Source of the DNA: Bacillota bacterium
Lineage (GTDB): Bacteria; Bacillota; Clostridia; Peptostreptococcales; Acidaminobacteraceae
Direction: 5' to 3'
Length of the DNA stretch: 52,569 bases
Assembly: GCA_025210655.1 (NCBI GenBank)
Contig: JAOARG010000064.1
Location: 1-52,569, forward strand
Under the pieces are notes generated by a model. That model worked only from the letters and a program-made list of their open reading frames with translations. It had not been told where the DNA came from and ran no database searches. Positions 1-7,310 of this stretch are shown here, one piece after another. The first letter of the stretch is position 1. The number at the start of each line of letters is the position of its first letter. The position numbers and the translations under genes are program-made.

Positions 1-1
1 A

Positions 2-52
2 GACGAAATGGGCGAATATATGAGACGACAAAATATAGTTTTTAAAAACTAA
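2..52 (+). CDS. C-terminal end of an upstream gene (partial)
   Basis: An open frame enters from the left edge and stops with TAA at 50-52, giving 16 residues ending in RRQNIVFKN. It is followed at once by a hairpin and T-run, which is what a gene end looks like. Too little remains to assign a function. Confidence 0.4.
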   Translation, partial: DEMGEYMRRQNIVFKN

Positions 53-53
53 T

Positions 54-90
54 ACTACCTTTTTATTTAGGTAGTTTCTTTTTGTTTTTT
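54..90 (+). terminator. Rho-independent terminator
   Basis: ACTACCT (54-60) pairs with AGGTAGT (69-75), and a T-rich tract follows. It closes the partial gene at the left edge and separates it from the HD-GYP gene. Confidence 0.7.
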
Positions 91-243
91 GGTGAAAGAA
101 AAATTAAAAGAAATAAATTATAAAAAAACTATTAAGGTCCCTTTAAATAGGGTAAAAAAGGACTATAGAATATGTACGGTTTATAATTGATAATTAAAGT
201 AACATAAATATATGAGAATATCAATAATTGCAGGTGGTGAATT

Positions 244-1443
244 ATGAGAATAGTAAAAATTGAGAATCTAAAATCAGGGCTTATACTTGCTGAACCCATT
301 TTCAACAGAGAAGGGGATCTGGAGCTACTTAGTAGGGGAATTAGACTTACAGATAGACATATTGCTCTTCTTAAGAAACTTGATGTAGATCATGTGAGGA
401 TTGTTGATGAAATTGAAGAGCTTGATGAGGAGTACACTAATGAAGAACTTCTTGAAAGCATTGTAGTAAGCAATGAGGAAGAGCAGAAGCAATTTGAGAA
501 ATTTGTTGAAGATCTAGAGGATTTAGAGGATAGTCATTACAAATCTCATATTAGAAATGCAGTAAATAAACAAATGGAGATAAATGTTCTTACTGGTGAA
601 GGTAATGTACCTATTGATGTAAAGCATAAGGAAATGGTTGAAGACACAAAACTTGTATTTGAAAGTTTAAAGGATTCCAATGAAATTGATATTTCTAAAA
701 TTAAGAGTGGTTTGAAATCAGCTTTACCAGACATGATTAGAAATAGTGATGTTCTTATGAGATTAAAACAGCTTGAAGAGGGGGATGATTATACATTTGA
801 GCATTCCTTAAGGGTTGCAATACTTGCAGCTAATGTCGGTAAATGGTTAGGTTATAATGATAGACAGCTAGAGGATCTTTCCCAAGCAGCCTTGCTTTTT
901 GATATTGGTAAACTGAAGTTTCCTGAGTTTATTTTGAAATCAACAAAGAAGTTTACAGGAAAAGAATTTGAGATAATTAAAAAGCATGCCCAGTTTAGTT
1001 ATAGTATTCTGTTAAAGACTAGGGGAATTAATTCGGATGTTAAGTTTGGAGTGCTTCATCATCATGAAAGAATTGATGGAAGTGGATATCCATTTAGGAT
1101 AAAAGGAAATCAGATACATGAGTATGCAAAAATAATAATGGTATGTGATACATTCGATGCAATGACCAATGATCGACCATATAAGAAAAAAGTTTCTCCT
1201 TTCCAGGCAGCTGAATTTATAGCTTGGAACAGTGGTTCCATATTTGATCCAAAGATTTGTTATGTTTTTCTATCAAATCTTTCTGAGCATTATATGGGTA
1301 AGAAAGTACTTCTTAATACTGGTGAGGAAGGCACTGTTGCTTATGTTGATACCAATCTTCCTAATAGACCAATTGTAAAAGTTGGGGAGCGAATGATAGA
1401 CCTTGTTAAGGAGAAGGATGTTCAGATAGTGGCTTTACTGTAA
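244..1443 (+). CDS. HD-GYP domain protein with degenerate HD motif
   Basis: A 399-residue protein of the HD-GYP family, which hydrolyses cyclic di-GMP through a metal centre. Residues 1-65 resemble the short N-terminal domain often found on these proteins, and residues 60-160 are acidic and probably helical. The HD-GYP domain covers about 180-345: H187, then LLFDIGK (217-223), H248, HHER (273-276), the GYP signature DGSGYP (278-283), D302 and RPY (311-313). The HD pair is changed to F219-D220, so one histidine ligand is missing while the GYP half is intact. The ATG has a good ribosome-binding site (AGGTGGTGA). From the family I infer reduced or altered phosphodiesterase activity, or a c-di-GMP-sensing role. 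It is monocistronic, with its own terminator. Confidence 0.88.
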   Translation: MRIVKIENLKSGLILAEPIFNREGDLELLSRGIRLTDRHIALLKKLDVDHVRIVDEIEELDEEYTNEELLESIVVSNEEEQKQFEKFVEDLEDLEDSHYKSHIRNAVNKQMEINVLTGEGNVPIDVKHKEMVEDTKLVFESLKDSNEIDISKIKSGLKSALPDMIRNSDVLMRLKQLEEGDDYTFEHSLRVAILAANVGKWLGYNDRQLEDLSQAALLFDIGKLKFPEFILKSTKKFTGKEFEIIKKHAQFSYSILLKTRGINSDVKFGVLHHHERIDGSGYPFRIKGNQIHEYAKIIMVCDTFDAMTNDRPYKKKVSPFQAAEFIAWNSGSIFDPKICYVFLSNLSEHYMGKKVLLNTGEEGTVAYVDTNLPNRPIVKVGERMIDLVKEKDVQIVALL

Positions 1444-1450
1444 GAATCTT

Positions 1451-1486
1451 AATAATACTGTTCGTTTGAACAGTATTATTTTTTGT
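1451..1486 (+). terminator. Rho-independent terminator after the HD-GYP gene
   Basis: A 13-bp perfect stem (1451-1463 with 1468-1480) closes a GTTT loop and runs into T residues. It ends just before the tyrS promoter. Confidence 0.85.
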
Positions 1487-1487
1487 C

Positions 1488-1516
1488 TTGACAATACAAA
1501 AGATATTTTATAATAT
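1488..1516 (+). promoter_or_regulatory. Promoter of tyrS T-box transcript
   Basis: TTGACA at 1488-1493 is followed by overlapping -10 candidates: TATAAT at 1509-1514 (15-bp spacer) and TAATAT at 1511-1516 (17-bp spacer). The position fits the start of the T-box leader. Confidence 0.75.
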
Positions 1517-1519
1517 GGA

Positions 1520-1770
1520 AAAAAACAATATTAAAATATGTTGAAGGATTCAGTAGTAATTAGAAATTTGTTTAAGAGACTAGGTTGGTTGGTGAGAAAC
1601 CTAGAGGTTTTTAGTTATGAATTACACTCTGGAGTATCAGTAGGAGACTGCTGCGTATGCCACACGATATAGTGGTTTAAGTCATTTGCTATTTCTGTGC
1701 AAATGAAAATTAAGGTGGTACCACGGGTTATATCTCGTCCTTAGGGACAAAGATATGACCCTTTTTATAT
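1520..1770 (+). promoter_or_regulatory. T-box leader, tyrosine specifier, upstream of tyrS
   Basis: This is a classic tRNA-sensing leader. The Stem I region starts near AGAGAC with the GGTTGGTGAGAAACC block. A TAC codon at 1623-1625 sits in the specifier-loop position (followed by ACTCTGGAG) and would pair with tRNA-Tyr. The T-box proper, AAGGTGGTACCACG, lies at 1712-1725. It is followed by a terminator stem (GGGTTATATCT with AGATATGACCC) and a T-run. Uncharged tRNA-Tyr is expected to favour the antiterminator and read-through into tyrS. Confidence 0.95.
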
Positions 1771-1815
1771 TGTATTTGAAACTTAAATTATGAATTAAAT
1801 TTTATGGAGGTAAAA

Positions 1816-3045
1816 ATGAAAAATATATTTGATATTTTATCGGAAAGAGGTTTTATTGAGCAAGCGACACATGAGGCTGAAATTAAAGAGTTACTTGAAA
1901 AAGAGTCTGTAACATTCTATATTGGATTTGACCCAACTGCGGATAGTCTTCACGTAGGTCATTTTATTCAAGTAATTGTAATGATGCACATGCAAAAGGC
2001 TGGACATAAGCCTATTGCTCTTTTAGGTGGAGGAACTGCTAAAATTGGAGATCCATCTGGAAAAAATGATATGAGAAAGATGATGACAAATGAAATCATT
2101 GATGGAAACCTTAGAAAAATGAAAAGCCAGATGGACAAGTATCTTGTACTAGATGGTGAAAAGGGTCACTTTGTAAATAATGCAGATTGGTTAGATAACC
2201 TAAACTATATTGAATTCTTAAGAGAAATTGGATCAAAGTTCTCTGTAAATAAGATGCTTGCTGCTGAGTGTTTTAAGTCTAGAATGGAAAATGGTTTAAC
2301 ATTCCTTGAGTTTAACTATATGATCATGCAGTCTTATGATTTCCTTGAATTAAATAGAAGATACAATTGTAAGCTTCAAATGGGTGGAAATGACCAGTGG
2401 TCAAATATCATTGGTGGTGTAAACCTTATTAGAAAGGCTGAAAGTGACCAGGCATTTGGTCTTACTTTTAAGCTTCTTACTACAAGCGAAGGTAAGAAAA
2501 TGGGTAAAACTGAGAAGGGTGCTATCTGGATTGATCCGGAGAAAACTTCACCATATGAGTTGTACCAATACTTTAGAAATGTTGATGATGCAGATGTTAT
2601 TAACTGCTTAAAGCTTCTTACATTCCTTCCACTTGAAGAGATTGATGAGCTGGCAAAACTTGAGGGACAGGAAATCAACAAGGCTAAAGAAGTACTTGCA
2701 TTTGAGTTTACTAAGCTTGTACATGGTGAAGAAGAAGCTGCTAAGGCTCTTGAAGCTGCTAAAGCTTTATTTGGTTCTGGTTCAAACCTTGATGATATGC
2801 CAAGTTCAGACTTAAGTAAATCTCTTATTGAAGAAGGTACTACTGTGGTTGATATTATGGTAGAATGTGGACTTATCAAATCTAAGGGTGAAGGAAAGAG
2901 ACTTATGCAGCAAGGTGGAGTTTCTTTAAATGGAAACAAGGTAAGTGATCCTTTTGCACCTATTACTAATGAAGATCTTGATGAAGAGTCATCTATGATT
3001 ATTAAAAAAGGAAAGAAAGTTTTCCATAAGGCAGTATTTAATTAA
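1816..3045 (+). CDS. tyrS: Tyrosyl-tRNA synthetase
   Basis: A 409-residue class I aminoacyl-tRNA synthetase that charges tRNA-Tyr. The HIGH-type motif is HVGH near the N-terminus, the KMSKS loop reads KMGKT, and GGNDQW contributes to the tyrosine pocket. A C-terminal S4 RNA-binding domain contains [12 protein letters not shown]. An in-frame ATG lies at 1804, but it belongs to the ribosome-binding site (ATGGAGG), so the start is the ATG at 1816. The gene is controlled by the T-box leader directly upstream with a Tyr codon as specifier. Length and motifs match the TyrS family well. The MOSC gene follows after 29 bp with no terminator between, so it may be cotranscribed. Confidence 0.97.
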   Translation: MKNIFDILSERGFIEQATHEAEIKELLEKESVTFYIGFDPTADSLHVGHFIQVIVMMHMQKAGHKPIALLGGGTAKIGDPSGKNDMRKMMTNEIIDGNLRKMKSQMDKYLVLDGEKGHFVNNADWLDNLNYIEFLREIGSKFSVNKMLAAECFKSRMENGLTFLEFNYMIMQSYDFLELNRRYNCKLQMGGNDQWSNIIGGVNLIRKAESDQAFGLTFKLLTTSEGKKMGKTEKGAIWIDPEKTSPYELYQYFRNVDDADVINCLKLLTFLPLEEIDELAKLEGQEINKAKEVLAFEFTKLVHGEEEAAKALEAAKALFGSGSNLDDMPSSDLSKSLIEEGTTVVDIMVECGLIKSKGEGKRLMQQGGVSLNGNKVSDPFAPITNEDLDEESSMIIKKGKKVFHKAVFN

Positions 3046-3074
3046 TTATTATTTAAAAATTAGGAGATGTTTTT

Positions 3075-3506
3075 ATGGCAAGGGTTGTAAGTATTAAAAT
3101 TTGTGAGGAAAAAGGTGCTGGGAGAAAAGATGTAAATGAGGGATACTTTAAAGTAGATCATGGTCTAGATGGGGATGTATACTCTCAAGCCGGCGACAGA
3201 CAGGTAAATATTATGTGTCTTTCCACAAGGGAATTTGTACAAAACCACCATATGGATGGTCATTGTTTCCACAACTTTATTGAAACCATATTGATAGATG
3301 GTGTTGATTTATATGAATATGAGATTGGCACAAGATTTAAAATTGGTGAAGCTGTTATGGAAATATCTAAAAAGGGCAAAAGATGTTGGCCTGAATGTCA
3401 TCTAGTTAAGGAAAGGGAAGTATGTAAGCTTAAAAACGAGCCCATATTTGCCAAGGTCATAAAAGCTGGAGCAGTAAAACTTGGAGATAATATTGAAATA
3501 ATATAA
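3075..3506 (+). CDS. Stand-alone MOSC domain protein
   Basis: A 143-residue protein made of a single MOSC domain, the C-terminal fold of molybdenum-cofactor sulfurases. Visible family features are the N-terminal ISICEEKGAGRKD-like strand, GLDGDVYSQAGDRQV near residues 37-51, and the C-terminal Cys-containing block KRCWPEC followed by IFAKVIKAGAVKLGD. Stand-alone MOSC proteins are often near molybdopterin genes, but none occur in this window. A second, rather different MOSC protein lies at 31629-32045. The start is an ATG after TTAGGAGATG. It probably shares the tyrS transcript and is closed by a strong terminator. The substrate is unknown. Confidence 0.85.
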   Translation: MARVVSIKICEEKGAGRKDVNEGYFKVDHGLDGDVYSQAGDRQVNIMCLSTREFVQNHHMDGHCFHNFIETILIDGVDLYEYEIGTRFKIGEAVMEISKKGKRCWPECHLVKEREVCKLKNEPIFAKVIKAGAVKLGDNIEII

Positions 3507-3515
3507 AGTTCTTTA

Positions 3516-3551
3516 AACAGTTCGGAATATATTCTGGACTGTTTTTTTCTC
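3516..3551 (+). terminator. Rho-independent terminator after MOSC gene
   Basis: AACAGTTC (3516-3523) pairs with GGACTGTT (3536-3543). An inner GAATA/TATTC extends the stem, and seven or more T residues follow. Confidence 0.85.
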
Positions 3552-3599
3552 TTTTTTTGGGTATAGATTACTTATAAAACATTCTCAAGAGGTGAGTTT

Positions 3600-4520
3600 A
3601 TGGAAAGAGTAATTAGAAATAAAATCAAAATAGGTATCAGTTCCTGCATGTATGGAAGTAATTTCAGATATAATGGTAAAGGTTATGATATTACCAAGCA
3701 TATTGGGAGGGATAGATCAAATTTTATTTGGTATCCGATTTGCCCGGAGGTAAATGGTGGCCTTGGAATACCAAGAAGTCCCATACATGTATCTGGTGAA
3801 AGTGGGGATAATGTTTGGGATGGAAGCGGACGTATAAGGGACCGGTCTGGTAGGGATCAAACAGATAAACTAATATCAGGATGTGTTGATGGATTAAGAC
3901 AACTGAAAGAAAACCAAATAAAGGTATATATATTTATGGAGGGATCTCCATCATGCGGAATATACAGAACATCATTAAAAAACAATCGACTAGGAAAACC
4001 ACCAGGTGTATTTGGAAGCCTTCTTTTAAAAGAAGAGATTTTTCTAATACCAGCTATGGATCTCCAATCTCCTATAAAAAAATGGGATTGGTTTAGAAGA
4101 ATGTATAGTTTTCTATGGGTAGATGAAATGATAATAGATTCCAAGGATTCCTTATATGAAATGTGGCATACTGTTAAATTCCTTTGCCAGGAAGTAGATG
4201 AAAAAAGGGCGAGGATATTGGGACGGAAAATGGCCAATTTAGGAAAGTATGTTGAGGATGAAAAGCTGAGTGAAATGAAAAGAGAAGTCTTAATGATGCT
4301 TCGTAAGCCATCAAGTTTATCAAAAATAAAAAATAGATTATGGAAACATTATAAATATTATGAGAAAAAAATGAAATTAGATGTTGAAGAAGTTTACGAA
4401 CCAAGGGATAATGTTAGTATGGGAAGATTAGCAAAGAAGATAACAGAAATAGAATTGGAGCTTTATGACAGGGGAGAATTTTTCAGCCTGTCTCCTATAT
4501 TAAATAGATCCGGGAGGTAG
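3600..4520 (+). CDS. DUF523-DUF1722 protein
   Basis: A 306-residue two-domain protein. The N-terminal half is DUF523-like: SSCMYG near residue 14, YPICPEVNGGLGIPRSP near 44-60, and EGSPSCG with its conserved cysteine near 113-119. The C-terminal half (about 165-300) is rich in helix-forming charged residues and resembles DUF1722/YbgA (TVKFLCQEVDEKRARILGRK). The fusion of these two domains is known in bacteria. Its biochemical role is not established, although a link to thiol chemistry or stress has been proposed for relatives. The start ATG follows AAGAGGTGAG. It heads a compact run with the DnaD-like gene (4-bp gap) and the ferredoxin. Confidence 0.75.
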   Translation: MERVIRNKIKIGISSCMYGSNFRYNGKGYDITKHIGRDRSNFIWYPICPEVNGGLGIPRSPIHVSGESGDNVWDGSGRIRDRSGRDQTDKLISGCVDGLRQLKENQIKVYIFMEGSPSCGIYRTSLKNNRLGKPPGVFGSLLLKEEIFLIPAMDLQSPIKKWDWFRRMYSFLWVDEMIIDSKDSLYEMWHTVKFLCQEVDEKRARILGRKMANLGKYVEDEKLSEMKREVLMMLRKPSSLSKIKNRLWKHYKYYEKKMKLDVEEVYEPRDNVSMGRLAKKITEIELELYDRGEFFSLSPILNRSGR

Positions 4521-4524
4521 AGGT

Positions 4525-5337
4525 TTGGCAGAAATCTTTATAGTTAGCAAAGGCATTTTTGATGATGAAGAACTTGATATATATGAAAAGATGGCATTTA
4601 TAGTGATAAGTGGTTATATTGAAACTGAGGAAAATTTAGATGAACAATTTTTAGCTCAAAAAATGGGTTGTGGAATAATCAGTGTGAAAAAAGCTATTAA
4701 GGGACTCAGGGAAAAGGGAATACTTGAACTTATTGATGATGAAGAATCTGAATTTGATCAGGTTTTTATTAATAGAAGAAAAGTGATTAGATCAAATAAC
4801 GATATTAATACAGAAATTATTGATTTTGAAAGTTATTTTGAAAAATTTCCAAGTGATGAAGTGATAGACAGGGCGATTGAAAATGATAATCCTATCTTTA
4901 CTTCTGAAAAAAGTGAAGTTGTAGAAGAAAAAGCAGATATTCATATTCCAGGAATCAAAAGGTCTGCAATGAAGGCATATGGTAAGACCAATAAAAAAGC
5001 TAAAATAGTTGAAAAGAAAAAATCCATTCCTGAGGAAAGATATGTTGATCCATATAGGCTTAAAATTGATCTTGTTAAAAAAATTATAAATGAGCCACTT
5101 TCAGATGCCCAACTTATGATTATCTTTAATATAGCAGGTGGAGATATTGAACTTATAAAGGAAAAGTACAAGGTAGCTAGCTATTCACAGATAAATGATA
5201 CTATAGGTGTGCTAATGTCTGAACTTCAAAAAGAGTCGGATAAAAAAAGTGATAAAAGATTAAATAATCAAATTAATTATGAAGCCATAGAGTATATTAA
5301 AAAACAAAATGGAGGAAATGATGATGGGGAATATTAA
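4525..5337 (+). CDS. Winged-helix DnaD-like protein
   Basis: A 270-residue protein with a TTG start, chosen because GGGAGGT overlaps the preceding stop codon at the right distance. Residues 10-72 look like a winged helix of the DnaD/replication-initiator type (EKMAFIVISGY, then LAQKMGCGIISVKKAIKGLREKGILEL). A low-complexity acidic and lysine-rich linker follows (75-180). Residues 185-245 form another helical unit, which may correspond to the second DnaD/DnaB_2 module, but I do not see its usual conserved signature. A role in DNA binding or replication restart is inferred from the N-terminal fold only. The ferredoxin gene overlaps its end in another frame. Confidence 0.5.
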   Translation: MAEIFIVSKGIFDDEELDIYEKMAFIVISGYIETEENLDEQFLAQKMGCGIISVKKAIKGLREKGILELIDDEESEFDQVFINRRKVIRSNNDINTEIIDFESYFEKFPSDEVIDRAIENDNPIFTSEKSEVVEEKADIHIPGIKRSAMKAYGKTNKKAKIVEKKKSIPEERYVDPYRLKIDLVKKIINEPLSDAQLMIIFNIAGGDIELIKEKYKVASYSQINDTIGVLMSELQKESDKKSDKRLNNQINYEAIEYIKKQNGGNDDGEY

Positions 5338-5602
5338 ATTTTACAAAGAGCCTAAAGAAGCTGAAATAAGAAGAAAAACAACACTATTAAGACTTGCCCA
5401 TGAAGCAGATGCAGGAGTAAAAGCACCATGCGCCGGCAGGGGAGTATGTGGAAAGTGTCTCATAAAAGTAAAATCAGGAGATTTACCAGAACCAAGCGAG
5501 CAAGAAATCAAAGTACTTGGCGAGGAAAAAATAAAAGAAGGCTATAGAATGTCATGCCTTGTTGAAGTAGATGAAGATTGTGAAGTTGAGGTTTATGTTT
5601 AG
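5324..5602 (+). CDS. 2Fe-2S ferredoxin
   Basis: A 92-residue plant-type ferredoxin. The cluster cysteines are in CAGRGVCGKC (C-x5-C-x2-C) with the fourth in MSCLVEV. The CAGRG-type spacing is like the N-terminal domain of corrinoid-activating ATPases and NqrF rather than plant ferredoxins. Upstream in-frame ATGs at 5309, 5318 and 5321 flank or lie close to the GGAGG at 5311-5315, so ATG 5324 (MGNIKFYK) has the best spacing. It overlaps the DnaD-like gene by 14 bp, implying translational coupling. The electron-transfer partner is unknown. The gene ends in a terminator within a long palindrome. Confidence 0.88.
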   Translation: MGNIKFYKEPKEAEIRRKTTLLRLAHEADAGVKAPCAGRGVCGKCLIKVKSGDLPEPSEQEIKVLGEEKIKEGYRMSCLVEVDEDCEVEVYV

Positions 5603-5710
5603 TTAGTGGGTAGTTGTTAGTAGATAGCAGATAGGTGTAAAACCTGCTTTTGCGAAATGCAAAAGCAGGTTTTTTTTCTATCCACTATCCACCAACTACT
5701 AACCACTAGA
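5603..5710. repeat. TAGTGG-rich long imperfect palindrome between two convergent genes
   Basis: The whole gap between the ferredoxin stop and the ilvA stop is one inverted repeat about 108 bp long. The left arm (5603-5640) is rich in TTAGTGG/GTTAGTAG/GATAG words, and the right arm (5679-5709) contains their complements (CTATCC, CCAC, CTACTAAC). The centre is a perfect 13-bp terminator stem. Arms match at roughly three bases in four by eye. Confidence 0.75.
5641..5678 (+). terminator. Rho-independent terminator at centre of palindrome
   Basis: Stem 5641-5653 pairs perfectly with 5659-5671 over 13 bp, and eight T residues follow. It serves the ferredoxin operon. On the minus strand the U-run is weaker, but it may also stop ilvA transcription. 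Confidence 0.88.
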
Positions 5711-6922
5711 TTAATACACCCTCGACAATGTATAGCCATTTTCAAGTATACTGTCCATTATTTTATCTATGTGCTTGTGGCCGTTTGTTTCTACTGTTAC
5801 TTCTAATTGTACATTTAATAGTCTGTCTGTTGATTTGAATTGGTTGTGATCTAGTTTTATTATGTTTGCGTTGTTGTCTGCTAGTATTTGGGATATTCTT
5901 TGCAGTTGTCCTGGTGTGTCTGGTAGATTTACTGAGAAGCATAGGAGTCTTCCCCTTGAAACGAGACCTTTATTTATCATTGATGAGATTGTGACTAGGT
6001 CTATGTTTCCTCCACTGACCAGAGAAACTATCTTTTTATCCTTTACTCCAAGTTTTGATATTGCGGCAAGTGCAAGTGCTCCTGATGGTTCTGAAATGAT
6101 TTTGTGTTTTTCAATTAAAAGAATCAGGGCATCCATTAGTTCGAAGTCATCTACTGTAACTATTTGGTCTACATTTTCTTTAATTATTGAATAAGTGAGT
6201 TTGCCGGGTTTTCTTACTGCAACTCCATCTGCTATTGTATCTACTTTTTGTAGATATGTAAGTCCAAGGTTTTCTAAGGATCTTTTCATAGCATCAGCTC
6301 CAGAAGGTTCTACTCCGATTATCTTTATGTTGGGGTTTAATTCCTTTAGAGCTATTGATATACCAGAAATAAGACCTCCCCCTCCTACTGGAACGATTAC
6401 ATAGTCAACATCTGATAGTTCTTCGTATATTTCAAGTCCTATAGTACCTTGTCCTGCGATTACGTCAGGGCTTTCAAATGGATGGACGAATGTCATGTTT
6501 TTTTCTTCCTGAATCCTTACTGCTTCGTCGTATGCTTCATCGTATACATTACCACTTAGTATTACTTTTGCCCCTAATTTTTTTGTACCTTCAACTTTTA
6601 TAAAAGGGGTGAATCTAGGCATAACTATTGTTGCAGGCACCCCTAGTTCCTTAGCTGAATAAGCAACACCCTGGGCGTGGTTACCTGCTGAAGAACAGAT
6701 AAGGCCGAATTCCTTTTCCTTTTCAGAAAGGTTTTTAATCATATTATAGGCCCCTCTTATTTTGAAAGCTCCTGTTTTTTGAAGATTTTCAGGTTTTATA
6801 TATACCTGATTTCCATATTCTGAACTGAAAACTTCACTGAATATTAGATTGGTTGGATTGAGAATTTCTCTTAAGTTTTCCTCAGCTTTTAGTATATCTT
6901 TGTAATTTGGTGATGATGTCAT
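5711..6922 (-). CDS. ilvA: Threonine ammonia-lyase, copy 1
   Basis: A 403-residue PLP enzyme that deaminates threonine to 2-oxobutyrate, the first step to isoleucine. The PLP lysine lies in KTGAFKIRGAY, SSAGNHAQGVAY is the phosphate/substrate loop, and GGGGLISG binds the cofactor phosphate. The last 75 residues form an ACT-like regulatory domain (VNLPDTPGQLQRI). An in-frame ATG exists at 6961, but it touches the terminator poly-U, whereas ATG 6922 follows AGGAGGAAGTT. The gene sits behind a T-box with an Ile-type specifier, which supports a biosynthetic role. A paralogue of exactly the same length lies directly upstream in the same direction. Confidence 0.93.
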   Translation of the reverse strand: MTSSPNYKDILKAEENLREILNPTNLIFSEVFSSEYGNQVYIKPENLQKTGAFKIRGAYNMIKNLSEKEKEFGLICSSAGNHAQGVAYSAKELGVPATIVMPRFTPFIKVEGTKKLGAKVILSGNVYDEAYDEAVRIQEEKNMTFVHPFESPDVIAGQGTIGLEIYEELSDVDYVIVPVGGGGLISGISIALKELNPNIKIIGVEPSGADAMKRSLENLGLTYLQKVDTIADGVAVRKPGKLTYSIIKENVDQIVTVDDFELMDALILLIEKHKIISEPSGALALAAISKLGVKDKKIVSLVSGGNIDLVTISSMINKGLVSRGRLLCFSVNLPDTPGQLQRISQILADNNANIIKLDHNQFKSTDRLLNVQLEVTVETNGHKHIDKIMDSILENGYTLSRVY

Positions 6923-6961
6923 AACTTCCTCCTGATTATTTTTTTGAATCAGAAATTCCAA

Positions 6962-7232
6962 ATAAAAAAAACGTCCTTTGAAAAAATCAAAGGACGGAAT
7001 AAATCCGCGGTACCACCTTTATTGCATAATTGCCACTTTTTCGGTTCCATCAAACCTATGTCGGTAACGGGACAAAACGTCGACCCTTACTAATTTCTGT
7101 TGGGGGCCAATGCTATGGAGTGATCTAGTTTCAGGTTTGACTACCGATTTCCACCAACCATCGGCTCTCTATAAGTCTTTACAAGGAACTGTTCTCCGTC
7201 AAGGCATAATTATATTGAATTTTCTGAATATA
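6962..7232 (-). promoter_or_regulatory. T-box leader, isoleucine specifier, upstream of ilvA copy 1
   Basis: Read on the minus strand, Stem I begins AGAGAGCCGATGGTTGGTGG near 7175. An ATC codon at 7124-7122 occupies the position equivalent to TAC in the tyrS leader (each followed by ACTCY), so the specifier is isoleucine. The T-box motif AAAGGTGGTACCGCGG lies at 7020-7005. The terminator stem pairs CGTCCTTTG (6996-6988) with CAAAGGACG (6980-6972), followed by a U-run. Isoleucine starvation should give read-through into ilvA. Confidence 0.94.
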
Positions 7233-7238
7233 AAGAAA

Positions 7239-7267
7239 ATAATAACAAAGAAAAAGCCTTTTGTCAA
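7239..7267 (-). promoter_or_regulatory. Promoter of ilvA copy 1, embedded in the terminator of copy 2
   Basis: On the minus strand, TTGACA (7267-7262), a 17-bp spacer and TATTAT (7244-7239) form a near-consensus promoter. The -35 box lies within the descending stem of the copy 2 terminator. Confidence 0.8.
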
Positions 7268-7286
7268 CAGATTGTTGAAAAAAGGC
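7251..7286 (-). terminator. Terminator of ilvA copy 2
   Basis: On the minus strand, GCCTTTTTTCAACA (7286-7273) pairs with TGTTGACAAAAGGC (7269-7256) with one mismatch, and TTTTT follows. It separates the two paralogous transcription units. Confidence 0.75.
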
Positions 7287-7310
7287 ATATGTTACTAATG
7301 GATTGTATTA

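Noticed and set aside
2376..2939. 187-residue open frame on the minus strand inside tyrS
   Set aside because: It lies wholly opposite a confident gene, is Ser/Pro-rich low complexity, has no ribosome-binding site and resembles no family. It is a shadow of tyrS codon use.
7110..7298. 62-residue plus-strand frame across the ilvA T-box
   Set aside because: The sequence is fully explained by the T-box leader, promoter and terminator on the minus strand.
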